Shown piece by piece: positions 43,101 through 49,149 of a stretch of DNA of 64,000 bases. How positions within the stretch are numbered: position 1 is the first letter of the stretch; every line of letters begins with the position of its first letter. The notes beneath the pieces were generated by a model, which was not told where the DNA came from, did no database searches, and worked only from the letters and a program-made list of their open reading frames with translations. The position numbers and the translations under genes are program-made. The stretch lies in assembly GCA_947652115.1 (NCBI GenBank), contig OX393569.1:2500115-2564114 (forward strand). The letters are read 5' to 3'. This stretch comes from Blastomussa wellsi (Eukaryota > Cnidaria > Anthozoa > Scleractinia > Plerogyridae).

Positions 43101-45962
43101 GCAACCTATAAAGCAATTCTGCTTTGATTACCTGATTCAGGGCACAAATTTATTGTCTGTGAGTAACAAACAGGGGTTTCATTAAGTTTTTGTTCAGGAT
43201 GTCAGTGGGGTTTTTCAGCCAGGCATTTTTTTTTTAAAGAAAGCAAGTAGAAAAGACGAAAACAACTGGGCTAAATCTCATTCACGGCCAGTCAATTTGT
43301 CCGGGGCCTGACCCTTAATGAAACTCCTGAACAAGTCATTTACCCTGACCAACCTAATCATCGGTATGTTTGGCCATAGTTAACATAGAAGAATATAATG
43401 TTTGTCAACAAAACCTAAAATATTTGAAAGGAGCAAAAAATAATGCAAAGATTTATTCTAGCAGTAGAAGGTTGAACATGCACAATCTTTTGTTTTGCAT
43501 CATAACAACACATAGAATAAATTCCAGAACCAAAATCTTTCTACTGATTTATAGCTGCAAAGACAGATTGAAGTAATCAGTGATAGGGTCAAGGTCAAAC
43601 ACCAAACAAAGATGCAGAACAAAGAACTTTGTGAAGCTTCCAAATCACTCCTAACTATAAAGGTCCAAACTGTAATACAAATTTTTAACTGCTGTTTGAA
43701 AGATGTCTGAAGCAATACGACACCCTAAATATGCTAAAAGGAAATATTGCATTATCTTCACAAGTATTGTTGAATTTTCCTTTTAATAATACGTTAAGGT
43801 CAAAAGCAATTTTCAAGCGGTACTTTTCATTCAGGATAATAGACCATGAGACAGCAGAATGAAACAATAGAATGACCATCTGGAATAATAAATTAGTAAA
43901 CAACAAAAGATAGTGAATTATTTTCAACAGAAAGGAAAACAAAAAACAGCAAACTTTTACAAATACAGCAAAGACAGATAAAATTCAGATCTTATAATTA
44001 TCGCTATTTGAAGCTCCATTCGTTAGGAATGTACAATTTTTTTTCTGGTCATAACAGATTGTGTATCTAGTAATTATGAGACTTTGTACAAATTTCAATT
44101 TACCTACAAATTCCTTATTTCTTTGATTTATGTATTTCTTGTGACTTGCATATACTTGATTTTAGATTGAAAATATACAGAGAAATTGATTTTTTAGTCA
44201 CTGCTGGGGTTTCAAACATTAACTGCTTGCCTGAAGTATACAACTATGAGCTGTGTCCATAGCTATTTAGCAATCATTTATTAATCATTCAGAGTATACG
44301 GCAGAGAATAAAGTTGACTGATAGATATATATTGTACTTTTCACGCACTGAAGAACTATTAGAATTTTCCAACAGAAATGCATTAAATGGGAGCAAATTA
44401 AACAAGCAAGGAAATGCTATATGCAAAATAATGACAAACAACACAAAATCAATCCAAAAACATTTCAATAACAGGAAACAACTTGTGTGCAACAAAGTGT
44501 GATTTACGATTCATTTGTTATTTGAAAATCCCTACATTATAAGAGCCAAGAAATACAAGATCTGGTCTGGCTGTTACATTTTGTCTTCATATTTTCGCCT
44601 ATTTGCCTAATCAGTAAGCGTAAAGTGAACATCACCAGATTGCGTATTCATCAGAAAGAATTGTGGTTTTTAGACACCAACGCCTTTCCCGCAAACAGAG
44701 TATTTTAACATCCCTTTCAGCTGAGGCTAACTAAAAGTGCTGAAGTTGTTATGCATCAGCATGCCAAGAAATTCCACAAGTTGTGTTCATACGTTTAATA
44801 ATAGTACAAAATTAATTGTCTAAGTAGATAGTATATAGCGCTTTGTTGACGAGTAAATATGCATTAATCATTTTCGTAAAACCGTTCCACTAAAACTTAT
44901 CATCACACACAGCAAGAGACCGGATTCAACCGCATTTATACTCAATTTAGTTCAACGATTTTACACAAGGTACCCCGACAGAGCAAGTTCGATCCGCTTG
45001 AGCTCTGCCGTGTATGTATTCCACACTTATAGCGGAATATTCGCCTTTCTACTAAAAATACTTCCTCAGCCCATCTCGACATCTACACTTGACTTGATAA
45101 ACAAACGGATTCTTTATTGTCACGAACGGAAAACGCCACTAAAGAACAGAAAAACAAGTGAGCGGTAGTTCCATTCACACAAACTTACAAATTATGCAAT
45201 TGTTTTTTGTTTTACTGCAGCAATGTACACGTGGTCCAACCACAACAAGTTATACAACAACACTATCATACCAAGAACTAAACACAACATATCAAAGAAG
45301 CACGAACACTAATCTACCTTACCAGTTTAGGATCAACTTTTCCATAATATATCTGATCAACCAATGCTGGAGGAGTATTGAGCTTTGTTAAGTTCAGACT
45401 GGTAAAATTCTTTCCGTAGTTCCTCGAAACGAAAACTGTGCTGGACGATTTATCGCTTCCCTGTTTGGTGTTCTTGCCTAACAAGAACACATAGTTTTCG
45501 CTGCCATCATTCCGAGGCCAGTACATGAAATACGTGTCGTACGTTGCAAGAGAGTACTGGAATTGAAAAAATATTATCAAAAACTCAGTGAGATGTGATC
45601 ACTGAAGGATTAAATATGCACCGTAATTTTCTAGCATTCAGCTGATAGCTCATAAACTTCGTAATGCACTCAAGATTAAGCACAAACTTTGGCTGAAAAC
45701 TCACACTAGAAAGCTCTAGTTGTGGAGTTGCTACATCTCGACGTAAACGTGCGTGAAGGTCTTCGACAAATTCATGCGGGCTATCCGGGTCTAGCTCGTG
45801 AGCATCCCGCCGAATCATGCGCGCTCCCTCCGGTAATGTAAAAGGAGACGTGCCTTGGACGAAAAGATTCTTTGGGACTGTAAATGGGCGAAAGCAACTT
45901 CCAGGCGTAAGTAATACAGCAACGAGGACGATACAACAATAAAATCTTGTACTGAGCGCCAT
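2054..45962 (-). CDS. VPS10-domain sorting receptor with PKD and FN3 domains, 38 coding exons
   Basis: Type I receptor expected to bind ligands in the lumen or outside the cell and traffic between trans-Golgi, endosomes and plasma membrane. Exons, 5' to 3': 45705-45962, 45323-45556, 42287-42439, 40261-40328, 39271-39341, 35421-35542, 34614-34703, 33362-33531, 32873-33071, 32220-32328, 31443-31516, 29756-29844, 28779-28948, 24146-24314, 23698-23820, 23043-23125, 22291-22423, 20462-20541, 19235-19332, 18613-18710, 18215-18288, 17962-18076, 17142-17314, 15552-15658, 14518-14625, 13942-14011, 13610-13725, 13248-13416, 12384-12499, 11087-11252, 9750-9862, 8910-9108, 7712-7835, 6821-6915, 5335-5416, 3986-4116, 3430-3564, 2054-2163. 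They sum to 4794 nt with phases matching at every junction; all splice sites are GT-AG except two GC donors. VPS10 and 10CC stretches match SorLA from memory of the family. SorLA's LDLR-type repeats are absent and PKD-like domains sit in their place. Small exon-edge errors are possible, most likely at exons 23 and 35. Confidence 0.9.
2382..3219. mobile_element. Non-autonomous DNA transposon, CAGTGCTGTCAATAAG ends
   Basis: Terminal inverted repeats CAGTGCTGTCAATAAG face each other at 2382 and 3219, with TATAC on both sides. Inside, a segment of about 185 bp (GGAGTTTTAAACGT, then ATTTTCACA) is duplicated in tandem. It lies in the last intron of the receptor. Confidence 0.7.
3773..3828 (+). repeat. 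tRNA-derived SINE head fragment
   Basis: The segment GTAGCTCAGTGGATAGAGCG is a tRNA D-arm with A box, followed by an anticodon-like arm CCCGCCCGGTGTTCGGG. The B box is missing and a run of G follows, so it is a SINE remnant and not a tRNA gene. Confidence 0.65.
4244..4364. mobile_element. Foldback MITE 1
   Basis: Near-perfect palindrome: AGGCCCGGTTCAAACGTCG at the left end and CGACGTTTGAACCGGGCCT at the right. Confidence 0.85.
4364..4502. mobile_element. Foldback MITE 2, abutting the first
   Basis: Ends TTACTAACC and GGTTAGTAA, with longer inner arms GCTGTACTGGGGAAT and ATTCCCCAGTACAGC. Confidence 0.8.
4604..4727. mobile_element. Foldback MITE 3
   Basis: Left arm CTCAGTTTAGCCGTGATGTT, right arm AATATCACGGCTAAACTGA, with further pairing around CTCGAGT. 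Confidence 0.8.
5335..7835 (-). CDS. Receptor exons 33-35: juxtamembrane domain
   Basis: Residues about 1373-1473, between the last FN3 domain and the membrane. No cysteine. The pattern of alternating helix and strand (a DFIPNFIKVAST helix, then RIAAIKVER and GKVLFDLIPP) recalls SEA-like folds and the SorCS membrane-proximal domain, but I cannot confirm either. Exon 35 must end at the weak donor GTTTGT (after 5335) to give phase 2, because the stronger GTAACT 18 bases further would be out of phase with the transmembrane exon. Confidence 0.6.
5766..6621. mobile_element. TTAA-flanked foldback element with nested hairpins
   Basis: Outer arms of about 115 bp pair (GAGACGAAATT at left, AATTTCGTC at right), with TTAA at both ends as in piggyBac-type insertion. 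A second inverted pair lies at about 5909-5940 and 6065-6097 (TTTGGAGAAAGTGACGTCAA). A third hairpin sits at about 6355-6470 (GTGAATAGTGGCAGAATATT). It lies in the intron between exons 34 and 35. Confidence 0.75.
7885..8145 (-). mobile_element. tRNA-derived SINE, copy A (diverged)
   Basis: Shares AGTGG.CCATCAGGCC, GACTAGGAATATTT, a C-run and GGATGGGA with the other copies. Poorly preserved at the tRNA-derived end. Confidence 0.65.
8451..8853. mobile_element. DNA-transposon MITE, CATACCTGCCAACYCTC ends
   Basis: Inverted ends CATACCTGCCAACCCTC and GAGAGTTGGCAGGTATG, with CAGAG next to both ends. The repeat sits in the intron between receptor exons 32 and 33. Confidence 0.75.
8910..9862 (-). 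CDS. Receptor exons 31-32: FN3 domain 5
   Basis: Residues about 1269-1372. Landmarks are PPYSASIKVTWSTPSKPNGV and the YYSFIVIPVNGAGEA strand. Exon 32 ends at ACAG with a GCAAGC donor. Using this GC donor gives phase 1, which matches the acceptor of exon 33; no GT donor before the frame leaves homology gives a compatible phase. Confidence 0.85.
10600..10990 (-). repeat. Possible LINE 3' end
   Basis: On the plus strand CAACAACAACAAATCTTTATTT is followed by an A-rich stretch. It resembles the insertion at 31041-31285. Orientation is inferred; no coding remnant is seen. Confidence 0.35.
11087..12499 (-). CDS. Receptor exons 29-30: FN3 domain 4
   Basis: Residues about 1175-1268. Landmarks are PDAPQNVKAF, ITIQWDPPKQSSGTLTGYEI and LDAYTTYKFAVYAINSLG. 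It is the most canonical FN3 copy of the five. A repeat insertion begins about 26 bases beyond the exon 29 donor. Confidence 0.9.
11930..12358 (-). repeat. Dispersed repeat, copy 1
   Basis: Reverse complement matches 38215-38640: both contain CTTCTGATGTCATCAGCTT, TTAATGGAGCTTGA and a lysine-codon-rich A-rich segment. The end of this copy lies about 26 bp from the exon 29 donor. Confidence 0.75.
12689..13127. mobile_element. DNA-transposon-like repeat with GACACTAAC ends
   Basis: GTTGACACTAAC at the left and CCGTTAGTGTCGAGCCCT at the right, with GGCTAG-rich subterminal sequence on both sides. A truncated relative is at 22905-23006. Confidence 0.6.
13248..13725 (-). CDS. Receptor exons 27-28: FN3 domain 3
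   Basis: Residues about 1080-1174. FN3 landmarks are PTLPPRDI, the Trp in LLQWKPP and LTPGAEHVFSVWAYSDAG. There is one internal phase-0 intron and the outer introns are phase 1. Confidence 0.88.
13942..15658 (-). CDS. Receptor exons 24-26: FN3 domain 2
   Basis: Residues about 985-1079. It starts with PGAPESL, carries the Trp in KVEWKAP, and ends with DTVYFFEVYANSDSG. It is split by two phase-0 introns, where the other FN3 domains have one internal intron. Outer introns are phase 1. Confidence 0.88.
14142..14415 (-). mobile_element. tRNA-derived SINE, copy B
   Basis: Plus strand begins AAGTGGCCCATCAGGCC and ends at CTAACCATTAAACCACT. On the minus strand this is a tRNA-like head followed by the CTTGCCTAGG-type and ACACCTGGGTG core. 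Confidence 0.75.
14815..15112 (+). repeat. Purine-rich minisatellite
   Basis: About 300 bp of imperfect GGGATGGGATGAGAT units, almost pure A/G with T at spaced positions. It lies in the intron between exons 24 and 25. Confidence 0.9.
15735..16182. mobile_element. TTAA-flanked foldback MITE, copy 1
   Basis: Palindrome with arms of about 210 bp. Ends are TTAAAGTGCACCTAAC and GTTAGGTGCACTTTAA; inner arms include GACTCGGTCGTGAACC. Copy 2 is at 30685-31361. Confidence 0.88.
16630..17013 (+). promoter_or_regulatory. Cluster of RFX X-box-like motifs
   Basis: A perfect X-box GTTACCATGGCAAC at 16630-16643 is followed by GTTGCTTGGTAAC (16887), GTTGCTTAGCTAC (16923), ATTGCTTAGCAAC (16956) and GTTGCTTAGCAAC (17001). 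RFX consensus is GTNRCC, 0-3 spacer bases, RGYAAC. Function is inferred. Confidence 0.45.
17142..18076 (-). CDS. Receptor exons 22-23: FN3 domain 1
   Basis: Residues about 889-984. B-strand tryptophan in EIKVTWKY and the E-to-F region LSPATTYYFKVSAY are classic fibronectin III landmarks. The acceptor of exon 23 is placed at TTAG before TACCTCAG (high end 17314); the nearer CAG would bring an in-frame TAA. The domain is flanked by phase-1 introns. Confidence 0.88.
17408..17536. mobile_element. Foldback MITE
   Basis: CCTCGGTGTAAGAACCTGT at the left pairs with ACAGGTTCTTACACCGAGG at the right; outer ends TGGGCT and AACCCA. Confidence 0.8.
17559..17818 (+). repeat. Dispersed repeat family X, copy A
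   Basis: Shares TCTCAAACTCA, TTGAGAAGATA.ATCAAAC and GTGTTTCATCACATTT with 19393-19661 and 41224-41467. Confidence 0.7.
18215..22423 (-). CDS. Receptor exons 17-21: two PKD-like domains
   Basis: Residues about 728-798 (exons 17-18) and 799-888 (exons 19-21). Each shows the PKD-type Ig-like beta pattern: an extended strand with NLT or VIFSANL, then a G-K-Y-I-V-S-V-V-V-S-N strand in the first and a Y-Y-K-W-K-Y-D-D-G-E turn followed by Y-I-V-Q-I-T-A-A-N in the second. No cysteines occur. Two PKD domains directly after 10CC is the SorCS1-3 arrangement; SorLA has the YWTD propeller here. The exon 19 to 20 intron uses a GC donor. PKD assignment is by pattern only and would need a profile search. 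Confidence 0.72.
18907..19090 (-). mobile_element. tRNA-derived SINE, copy C (tRNA end missing)
   Basis: Contains AAGTGGCTCATCAGGCCGGC, GAAGCGACTAGGAGTATTTC, a C-run, GGATGGGATGCTAGT and ACACCTGGGTG. The tRNA-derived end is missing. Confidence 0.75.
19393..19661 (+). repeat. Dispersed repeat family X, copy B
   Basis: Best-preserved copy: GAGAAGATATATCAAACACT, GTTTCATCACATTTCCAAAC, and GTTTGATATATTA at the end. GGAAATGTGAT also pairs with ATCACATTTCC inside the unit. Confidence 0.75.
19915..20194. mobile_element. hAT-like MITE, copy 1, with nested palindrome 19963-20054
   Basis: Left part GAAGTAGGTGTC and right part CTTGTTTTGAAACCC match 21058-21560 and 40737-40906. It is split by a 92-bp palindrome whose ends are AGTCACTGGAAGGGATAG and CTATCCCTTCCAGTGACT. 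Confidence 0.75.
20680..21062 (+). pseudogene. Intronic coding-like open frame, antisense to the receptor
   Basis: About 110 codons open on the plus strand with ordinary protein-like composition (for example REELQ-type charged helix, IAALEMRMEQEGK, IMEVIRSIKGIDGF). It has no ATG at its 5' edge and meets an in-frame TGA near 20720. The frame is entered by the hAT-like insertion at about 21058; across the restored target it would stop within a few codons. I do not recognise it. It may be a fragment of a processed gene copy. Confidence 0.35.
21058..21560. mobile_element. hAT-like MITE, copy 2, with AGGTCACC on both sides
   Basis: Left end CAGGGGTTTCAAAA, right end TTTTGAAACCCC, flanked on both sides by the 8-bp direct repeat AGGTCACC. 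A second element is nested at 21111-21449. Confidence 0.82.
21111..21449. mobile_element. Nested MITE with GTAGCGTTCCTTTTA ends
   Basis: Inverted ends GTAGCGTTCCTTTTAACCAA and TTGGCTAAAAGGAACGCTAC, inside the hAT-like element. Confidence 0.85.
22498..22717. mobile_element. hAT-like MITE
   Basis: Inverted ends CAGGGCTGCAAATAA and CTATTTGCAGGCCTG, with TAAAG next to both ends. Confidence 0.65.
23043..24314 (-). CDS. Receptor exons 14-16: 10CC module
   Basis: Residues about 603-727. The three exons contain exactly ten cysteines, the defining number for the 10CC module that packs against the VPS10 propeller. Recognisable motifs are DGCLLG, KNCPCSRDDF, a C-D-Y-G-F segment across the exon 14/15 junction, and GFRKIDGDSC near the end. 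All align by eye with human SorLA and sortilin. Flanking introns on both sides are phase 1, so the module is a symmetric 1-1 unit. Confidence 0.92.
23304..23497. mobile_element. Foldback MITE
   Basis: Ends AAATAGGCCATTTCC and GGAAATGGCCTATTT; inner arms include AAATGAGTCTAA and TTAGACTCGTTTT. A half copy lies at about 54-150. Confidence 0.82.
24775..24877. mobile_element. Foldback repeat
   Basis: AATAACGATACTTGATACA at the left pairs with TGTATCAAGTATTGTTAT at the right, with CTTAGCCTC and GAGGCTAAG inside. Confidence 0.75.
27270..27337. repeat. Short palindrome
   Basis: AATCTCGTCCCCAGAGCCCG pairs with CGGGCTCTGGGGACGAGATT around a short loop. Confidence 0.85.
27341..27436. repeat. Palindrome next to the previous one
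   Basis: GAAATTGTTTGATAAA and GGAATGACATGCGCAGT pair with ACTGCGCATGTCATTCC and TTTATCAAACAATTTC. Confidence 0.85.
28068..28545. mobile_element. DNA-transposon-like element
   Basis: Ends CAGGGGATCATGGTAGTT and AACTACCATGATTCCCTA are inverted copies. No coding sequence. Confidence 0.55.
28779..45556 (-). CDS. Receptor exons 2-13: VPS10 beta-propeller
   Basis: Residues 87 to about 602. Propeller landmarks include Asp-box-like turns (YWSQDSGKTF, SLDGGLGW, YSIDGGFTW), the motif SESAPGLVIG and the motif FGDHGGVI, all at the same relative places as in SorLA. The segment around FEMMKNYMF matches the SorLA blade before its RKP-rich strand. Length is close to the usual 500-600 residues for the domain. 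It is the ligand-binding part of sortilin-family receptors. The last exon ends in phase 1 at the junction with the 10CC module. Confidence 0.92.
29430..29660 (-). mobile_element. tRNA-derived SINE, copy D
   Basis: Contains AAGTGGCTCATCAGGCCGGC, GACTAGGAGTATTTCTACTC, GACCTGGGTGG and AAGTGTCTTGCCCAAGAACA. Truncated before the tRNA-like head. Confidence 0.8.
30685..31361. mobile_element. TTAA-flanked foldback MITE, copy 2, with nested insertion
   Basis: Same family as 15735-16182, with ends TTAAAGTGCACCTAAC and GTTAGGTGCACCTTAA. A segment of roughly 240 bp at 31041-31285, starting with AACAACAACAACG and absent from copy 1, interrupts the right arm. Confidence 0.85.
31572..31850 (+). repeat. Dispersed repeat family Y, intact copy
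   Basis: Contains TGTGATTGGTCAATTTAG, CCTTGTTTTCTCGGTC, AATTACAGACCCTT and AATTTACAGTACGGCC. The same segments occur in the interrupted copy at 33594-34596. Confidence 0.8.
31882..32113 (+). mobile_element. tRNA-derived SINE, copy E (full length)
   Basis: Starts with a tRNA-like head (CAGTGGCCTAACAGTTAGTG) and continues with CTGGGCAAGACACTTTAC, GGTGTACAAATGCG and GCTGGGGATAACCC, ending GATGGCCCACTA. The GGGCAAGACACTTTAC core resembles the eumetazoan Nin-DC SINE domain, from memory. Confidence 0.82.
33594..34596 (+). repeat. Dispersed repeat family Y, copy split by a LINE
   Basis: Left half 33594-33701 and right half 34426-34596 together match 31572-31850. The gap is the LINE insertion. The right edge is about 17 bp from the exon 7 donor. 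Confidence 0.82.
33702..34425 (-). mobile_element. 5'-truncated LINE insertion with 15-bp target-site duplication
   Basis: The target duplication AATCTTACTAGCCTT lies at 33687-33701 and 34426-34440. A T-run at the left edge is the poly(A) tail of a minus-strand element. The minus-strand open frame 34176-34427 ends with C-S-F-C-G, then T-L-I-H-L-F-W-N-C and V-F-W, the zinc-knuckle-like end typical of LINE reverse-transcriptase ORF2 proteins. Only the C-terminal part is left. Confidence 0.9.
35573..35809. mobile_element. hAT-like MITE upstream of receptor exon 6
   Basis: Ends CAGGGTTTGTACC and TGTACGAACCCTG, with TAGAA next to both ends and CCAGGA-rich inside. The edge is about 30 bp from the exon 6 acceptor. 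Confidence 0.7.
36515..37177. mobile_element. TTAA-flanked DNA transposon
   Basis: TTAA at both ends, then inverted repeats AGGCCATTTCCAGTCC and GGACTGGAAATGGCCT, with CTGCGCAGTCTC and GAGACTGCGCA just inside. The open frames within it look non-coding. Confidence 0.82.
37818..38059. mobile_element. Palindromic element with two opposing tRNA-like arms
   Basis: The minus strand at 37845-37918 reads as a tRNA-like unit with A box TAGCTCAGTGG and B box GGGTTTGACTCCC. The plus strand at 37970-38030 has a second unit with TATGGCTCAGCGTG and GGGTTCAACTC. The outer A/T-rich arms also pair. Confidence 0.7.
38215..38640 (+). repeat. Dispersed repeat, copy 2
   Basis: Counterpart of 11930-12358 in the opposite orientation. 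The 91-residue open frame starting at 38425 is part of it and is not a gene. Confidence 0.75.
40696..40944 (-). mobile_element. tRNA-derived SINE split by a hAT-like MITE
   Basis: The minus strand reads GGCTTCATAGCTCAGTTGG and AGAGCATTGCACCGATA, then the insertion 40737-40906, then GAGGTCACAGGTTCGAA. Removing the insertion with one TATCG restores a continuous tRNA-like unit. Confidence 0.82.
40737..40906. mobile_element. hAT-like MITE, copy 3
   Basis: Ends CAGGGGTTTCAAAACAAGGC and TTTTGAAACCCTTG; same family as 21058-21560 and 19915-20194. TATCG flanks both ends. Confidence 0.82.
41224..41467 (+). repeat. Dispersed repeat family X, copy C
   Basis: Shares CTCAAACTCA, GAGAAGATATATCAA.CACTCGAGACAGTG and GTTTGATATATTAC with copy B. 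Confidence 0.72.
41530..42270. mobile_element. TTAA-flanked DNA transposon next to exon 3 donor
   Basis: Inverted ends GGTAATTCCC and GGGAATTACC, each flanked by TTAA. The right end lies 12 bases inside the intron after exon 3. The 115-residue minus-strand open frame within it has no recognisable domain. Confidence 0.82.
43171..43329. mobile_element. hAT-like MITE
   Basis: Ends CAGGGGTTTCATTAAG and CTTAATGAAACTCCTG, with AACAA next to both ends. Confidence 0.75.
43330..45322. other. Receptor intron 2, remaining part
   Basis: Very A/T-rich, with no exon, repeat pair or motif that I can support. Short open frames reflect composition. Confidence 0.5.
45705..45962 (-). CDS. Receptor exon 1: signal peptide and propeptide
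   Basis: Residues 1-86. The start is the ATG at 45960-45962, which has G at -3 and G at +4; the frame can be extended 21 bases upstream only to a TTG codon. Residues 8-20 are a hydrophobic signal-peptide core, with probable cleavage after GSC near residue 23. A basic dibasic cleavage site R-L-R-R at residues 72-75 lies where VPS10 receptors lose their propeptide to furin. The exon ends after SS with the donor GTGAGT, phase 0. Confidence 0.88.
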
Positions 45963-46883
45963 AACTAGCGTACAGCGTACCAAAACAAAATCACAACACG
46001 GTAGGGAAAGCTGACCCTGACTTGAAAGCGAGGCACTCCCTGCAGGGGGTAGAGCACAAAATCGGCTGTCTTGCCGCGACTTATTGTCTACTGTACTGTG
46101 CCTTCTATATATGGCTAATCGCTGCTAAAAGATGTCTTTGTAAACAAAGCGCGAAAGAAATCAGTCAATTTGATTCTTCCAGAGCAGAATGTAAGCATGA
46201 CTAACGACAGGAACCCTCAAAAAGTGCTCTTCAAGCCAAACGGAAACTGTAGAAACTTTGAAGCGCACGTCCGCAAATTTCCGTCCTGTGTACGTGGTTT
46301 CAGAACATCGTGTTTTTTTTTCTTTAAAAGGTCGTTAATAATGAAATTATTTAAATAAGGGAAGTCTTTTTAAAACGCTCCAAGGCTCGTTTTGTTTTGA
46401 TAAAACGCGACAGATTTATATGCAGGGAAATTGGTGCGTGCACGCCCTTGATCATCAACGATAACAATTTCCGGTTTATAGTTGGTCCGTTTTCAATCGA
46501 TTTCATCCTGGATAAGCAAGCTGTGGTTTTAAAAGAAGGTCTTCCCCACGGGTGAAAATAATGGAATCGAGTCGCACGCAATAGCGAACAGATCTGGAGT
46601 TCCTGTCGATCTACCCTGTGAGCTGAAGGGACCTCTGCTCGCAGGGTACTGTCGATCTGCCTCCCTAGTTTTCTGGGAAGATTTAAGGAACTCTGCACAC
46701 AGCAGGGCAACGTGCCAAATGTTTGTTTTTGAATTCATTTCGTCTGCTTTTCGTTGGTTTTCTCACTCATCTTCGGGTTCTGGTTTATTTTAATCAATTT
46801 GCTTTCACACAGGAGCCTCTGTTGCTCGGATATAGAGCCGGCCATCTCTGGATCATATTTTAGGGTTTTGACATGATAATATA

Positions 46884-46968
46884 ATTTGGTTTTATCAACT
46901 GGGTTGATAATGTCAATTGATTCAAGAGCTGACGTTTCGAGCGTTAGCCCTTCGTCGGAGCGAACCTT
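46884..46968 (-). repeat. Dispersed repeat, copy 2
   Basis: Reverse-complement copy of the repeat at 398-503: GGTTTTATCAACTGGGTTGA, then GAGCTGACGTTTCGAGCG and CCTTCGTCGGAGCG. Confidence 0.7.
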
Positions 46969-47211
46969 TTTGAATATCTAAAAATAGTTAGTTCCATAAT
47001 ATTAGCGTGAAATCCTATCCATCTGTGTGGTTTCAACAATTTGGCCATGTGGAGGCAGGCAGCCACACCTGGCCGAAGGATTTACAGATAAGCGCCTTTT
47101 TTATGACACAACAATTAACTTTTATCAACAATCATGGATTATGGCCAGTTTGGTATATATACAGTTCGGTAAATTCACCACAAAATCTTTTGATTTGTCT
47201 CTATATACCTT

Positions 47212-47681
47212 AGGCTCGACTTGCGCCACACTCTCCAGAGGCAGCCCGGCTCAAGTTGTGATCAGGATCATATTGCATAATAGCTGTCAAGGCAAAAATA
47301 TAAGAGTTTGTATGGGAATATTTTACAACACCTTTTAGCAAACCGAAATACTGCCAAATCTTAAATAAAATTGCCTTACCTTACTTTCACTGTGTTTTTA
47401 TTCTTATGTGAACGCTTACTTTGCCGATTCTTGGCCATTCAGGCGAGGTATCGCTTAAAAACACAGTGAAAGTAAGGTAAGACAATTTTATTTAAGATTT
47501 GGCAGTATTTCGGTTTGCTAAAGGGTGTTGTAAAATATTCCCATACAAACTCTCCTATTTTTGCCATGACAGCTATTATGCAACATGGTCCTGGCCGCAA
47601 CGTGTGCTTGGGCTGCCTGTGCTCTCTCGAGTCCGGTCTTCGTTCCTCCCGGTTCCCGAACAGCGGCTGGTAATCGAGCCT
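47212..47681. mobile_element. Large foldback element
   Basis: Two arms of about 190 bp. AGGCTCGA and TCGAGCCT form the ends; inner arms pair over TTTAGCAAACCGAAATACTG and AAACACAGTGAAAGTAAGG-type sequence. Almost no spacer. Confidence 0.85.
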
Positions 47682-48379
47682 ATATATACCTTTGTGTAAA
47701 AAAATTGAATACCTTTGTGTGATAAATGTATGTTTGAGTGTAAGTTCTTATTTTAAACAAGAATTAAATTAAATGTAAAATACAATACTTTATTAATTCT
47801 CCCAAGGGATTTTTCAGAATTAATCCAAGGGATTTTTTTTGTCTAAAATAGAAATACAGACGAAACTAAAATATAAAATCAACTTCAAAAGAAATCAAAG
47901 TGAATGTCCAGCAAGGCGATGTATAAAAAAGTGACAGGCCAAACACGATTTTCGTTTATCATCCAGGGTGCAAGGGGCGGAGGACTCGCATATGAAAGGG
48001 GCGGGGATGCTCGTCGTCTCGCTTAGGGGTATAAATTTCGGATTTTGGTCTCACTTAGGGTGTTCTGGGTAAAAGGCCGTTATATTTAGCCGTGAAGGTT
48101 TCGTTTAGGGTTGCACGAGAAGAAATATAAATATATATTTGATTTGTATATTTCTAAATTCGTTTTTTTACTCATTTTTTTCGCCCGCTAAGACTTTCTT
48201 TTGCCCCAACTTAATACCCCGGGTCTCCGAGGATGAATTGATTTTAGCATCCGAAACTTTGAATAGTTTTAAATATTCTTATTCCCCCCTGCTGTTAGTT
48301 TCAAGGTTAAGTGTCATAGTTGGAATTATTTATTTCTTTATTCACAATTGTTTGATCGCAACAAGGTTCACACAACTCA

Positions 48380-49075
48380 ACGCGTTTGAAAGGGTGTGAC
48401 TCCATCTCCAATGTAATGCAAGTTTCGAAGTCACAAGTCTTAATAACACAGAAAATCTCCTCTGAATATTAAGTTGTCTACCTTCAAATAAGCTACGTTT
48501 GGGCTCTTTTTATCTCGTTAGCAAATTGCTATTCATACGCAAATAGTTTTCGTAAAAAAAGGGATTTCCGGGAAAAATCTGTGGATGTTTGAAAGCGTGT
48601 GACCCCATCTCTGTGTTGTGCAAGTGTCGAAGTTACAAGTCTTTAATGTACAAAGAAAATCCTCTCTGAATATTCAAACAATAAAAATACGTTAACGAGC
48701 AAATTCGTACACCTTGCAAGTGGCTAGTTTGGGCTCTTATGAACTCATTATGTGCAAATATTTATGTGAAAAAAAGGAGTCCGGGGAAATTCTGTGCGCG
48801 TTTGAAAGAGTATGACCCCATCTCCATGTACAAACGTTAAGGATGCAGAGCAAATCTCCTCCGACTATTCAACAATAGAAATTTGTTAATGAGTAAAATC
48901 GTCCACCTTGAAAGTAGCTGGTTTGGGCTCTTTTTCTCTCATTAACAAATTCTCATTGTTTCAATGTTTACGAGGAAATATTTCCGTGAAAAAGAGAATT
49001 TCTGGGGAACTTTTATTGTGCGCATTTGAAAGGGTGTGACCCTATCTCCGTGTTGTACAAGTTGAATACATGTGG
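48380..49075 (+). repeat. Degenerate tandem satellite, period about 200-225 bp
   Basis: TTTGAAAG.GT.TGACYCCATCTC recurs near 48385, 48588, 48798 and 49023. Each unit also has TTTGGGCTCTT and TTTCCG.GAAA-like segments. Confidence 0.8.
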
Positions 49076-49149
49076 CAGGGCTCAAAAATTGGTTCCAAAT
49101 ACAATCCTGAGCTACCTATTTATCAAACCAAAGGAAATTGACAAGCACG

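Larger units (their letters stand above)
45963..49149. other. Interval between the receptor start and the repeat-protein 3' end
   Basis: The receptor promoter should lie just above 45962; no TATA box is evident. The remainder has the dispersed repeat at 46884-46968, a large inverted repeat at 47212-47681 and a satellite at 48380-49075. No gene recognised. Confidence 0.5.
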
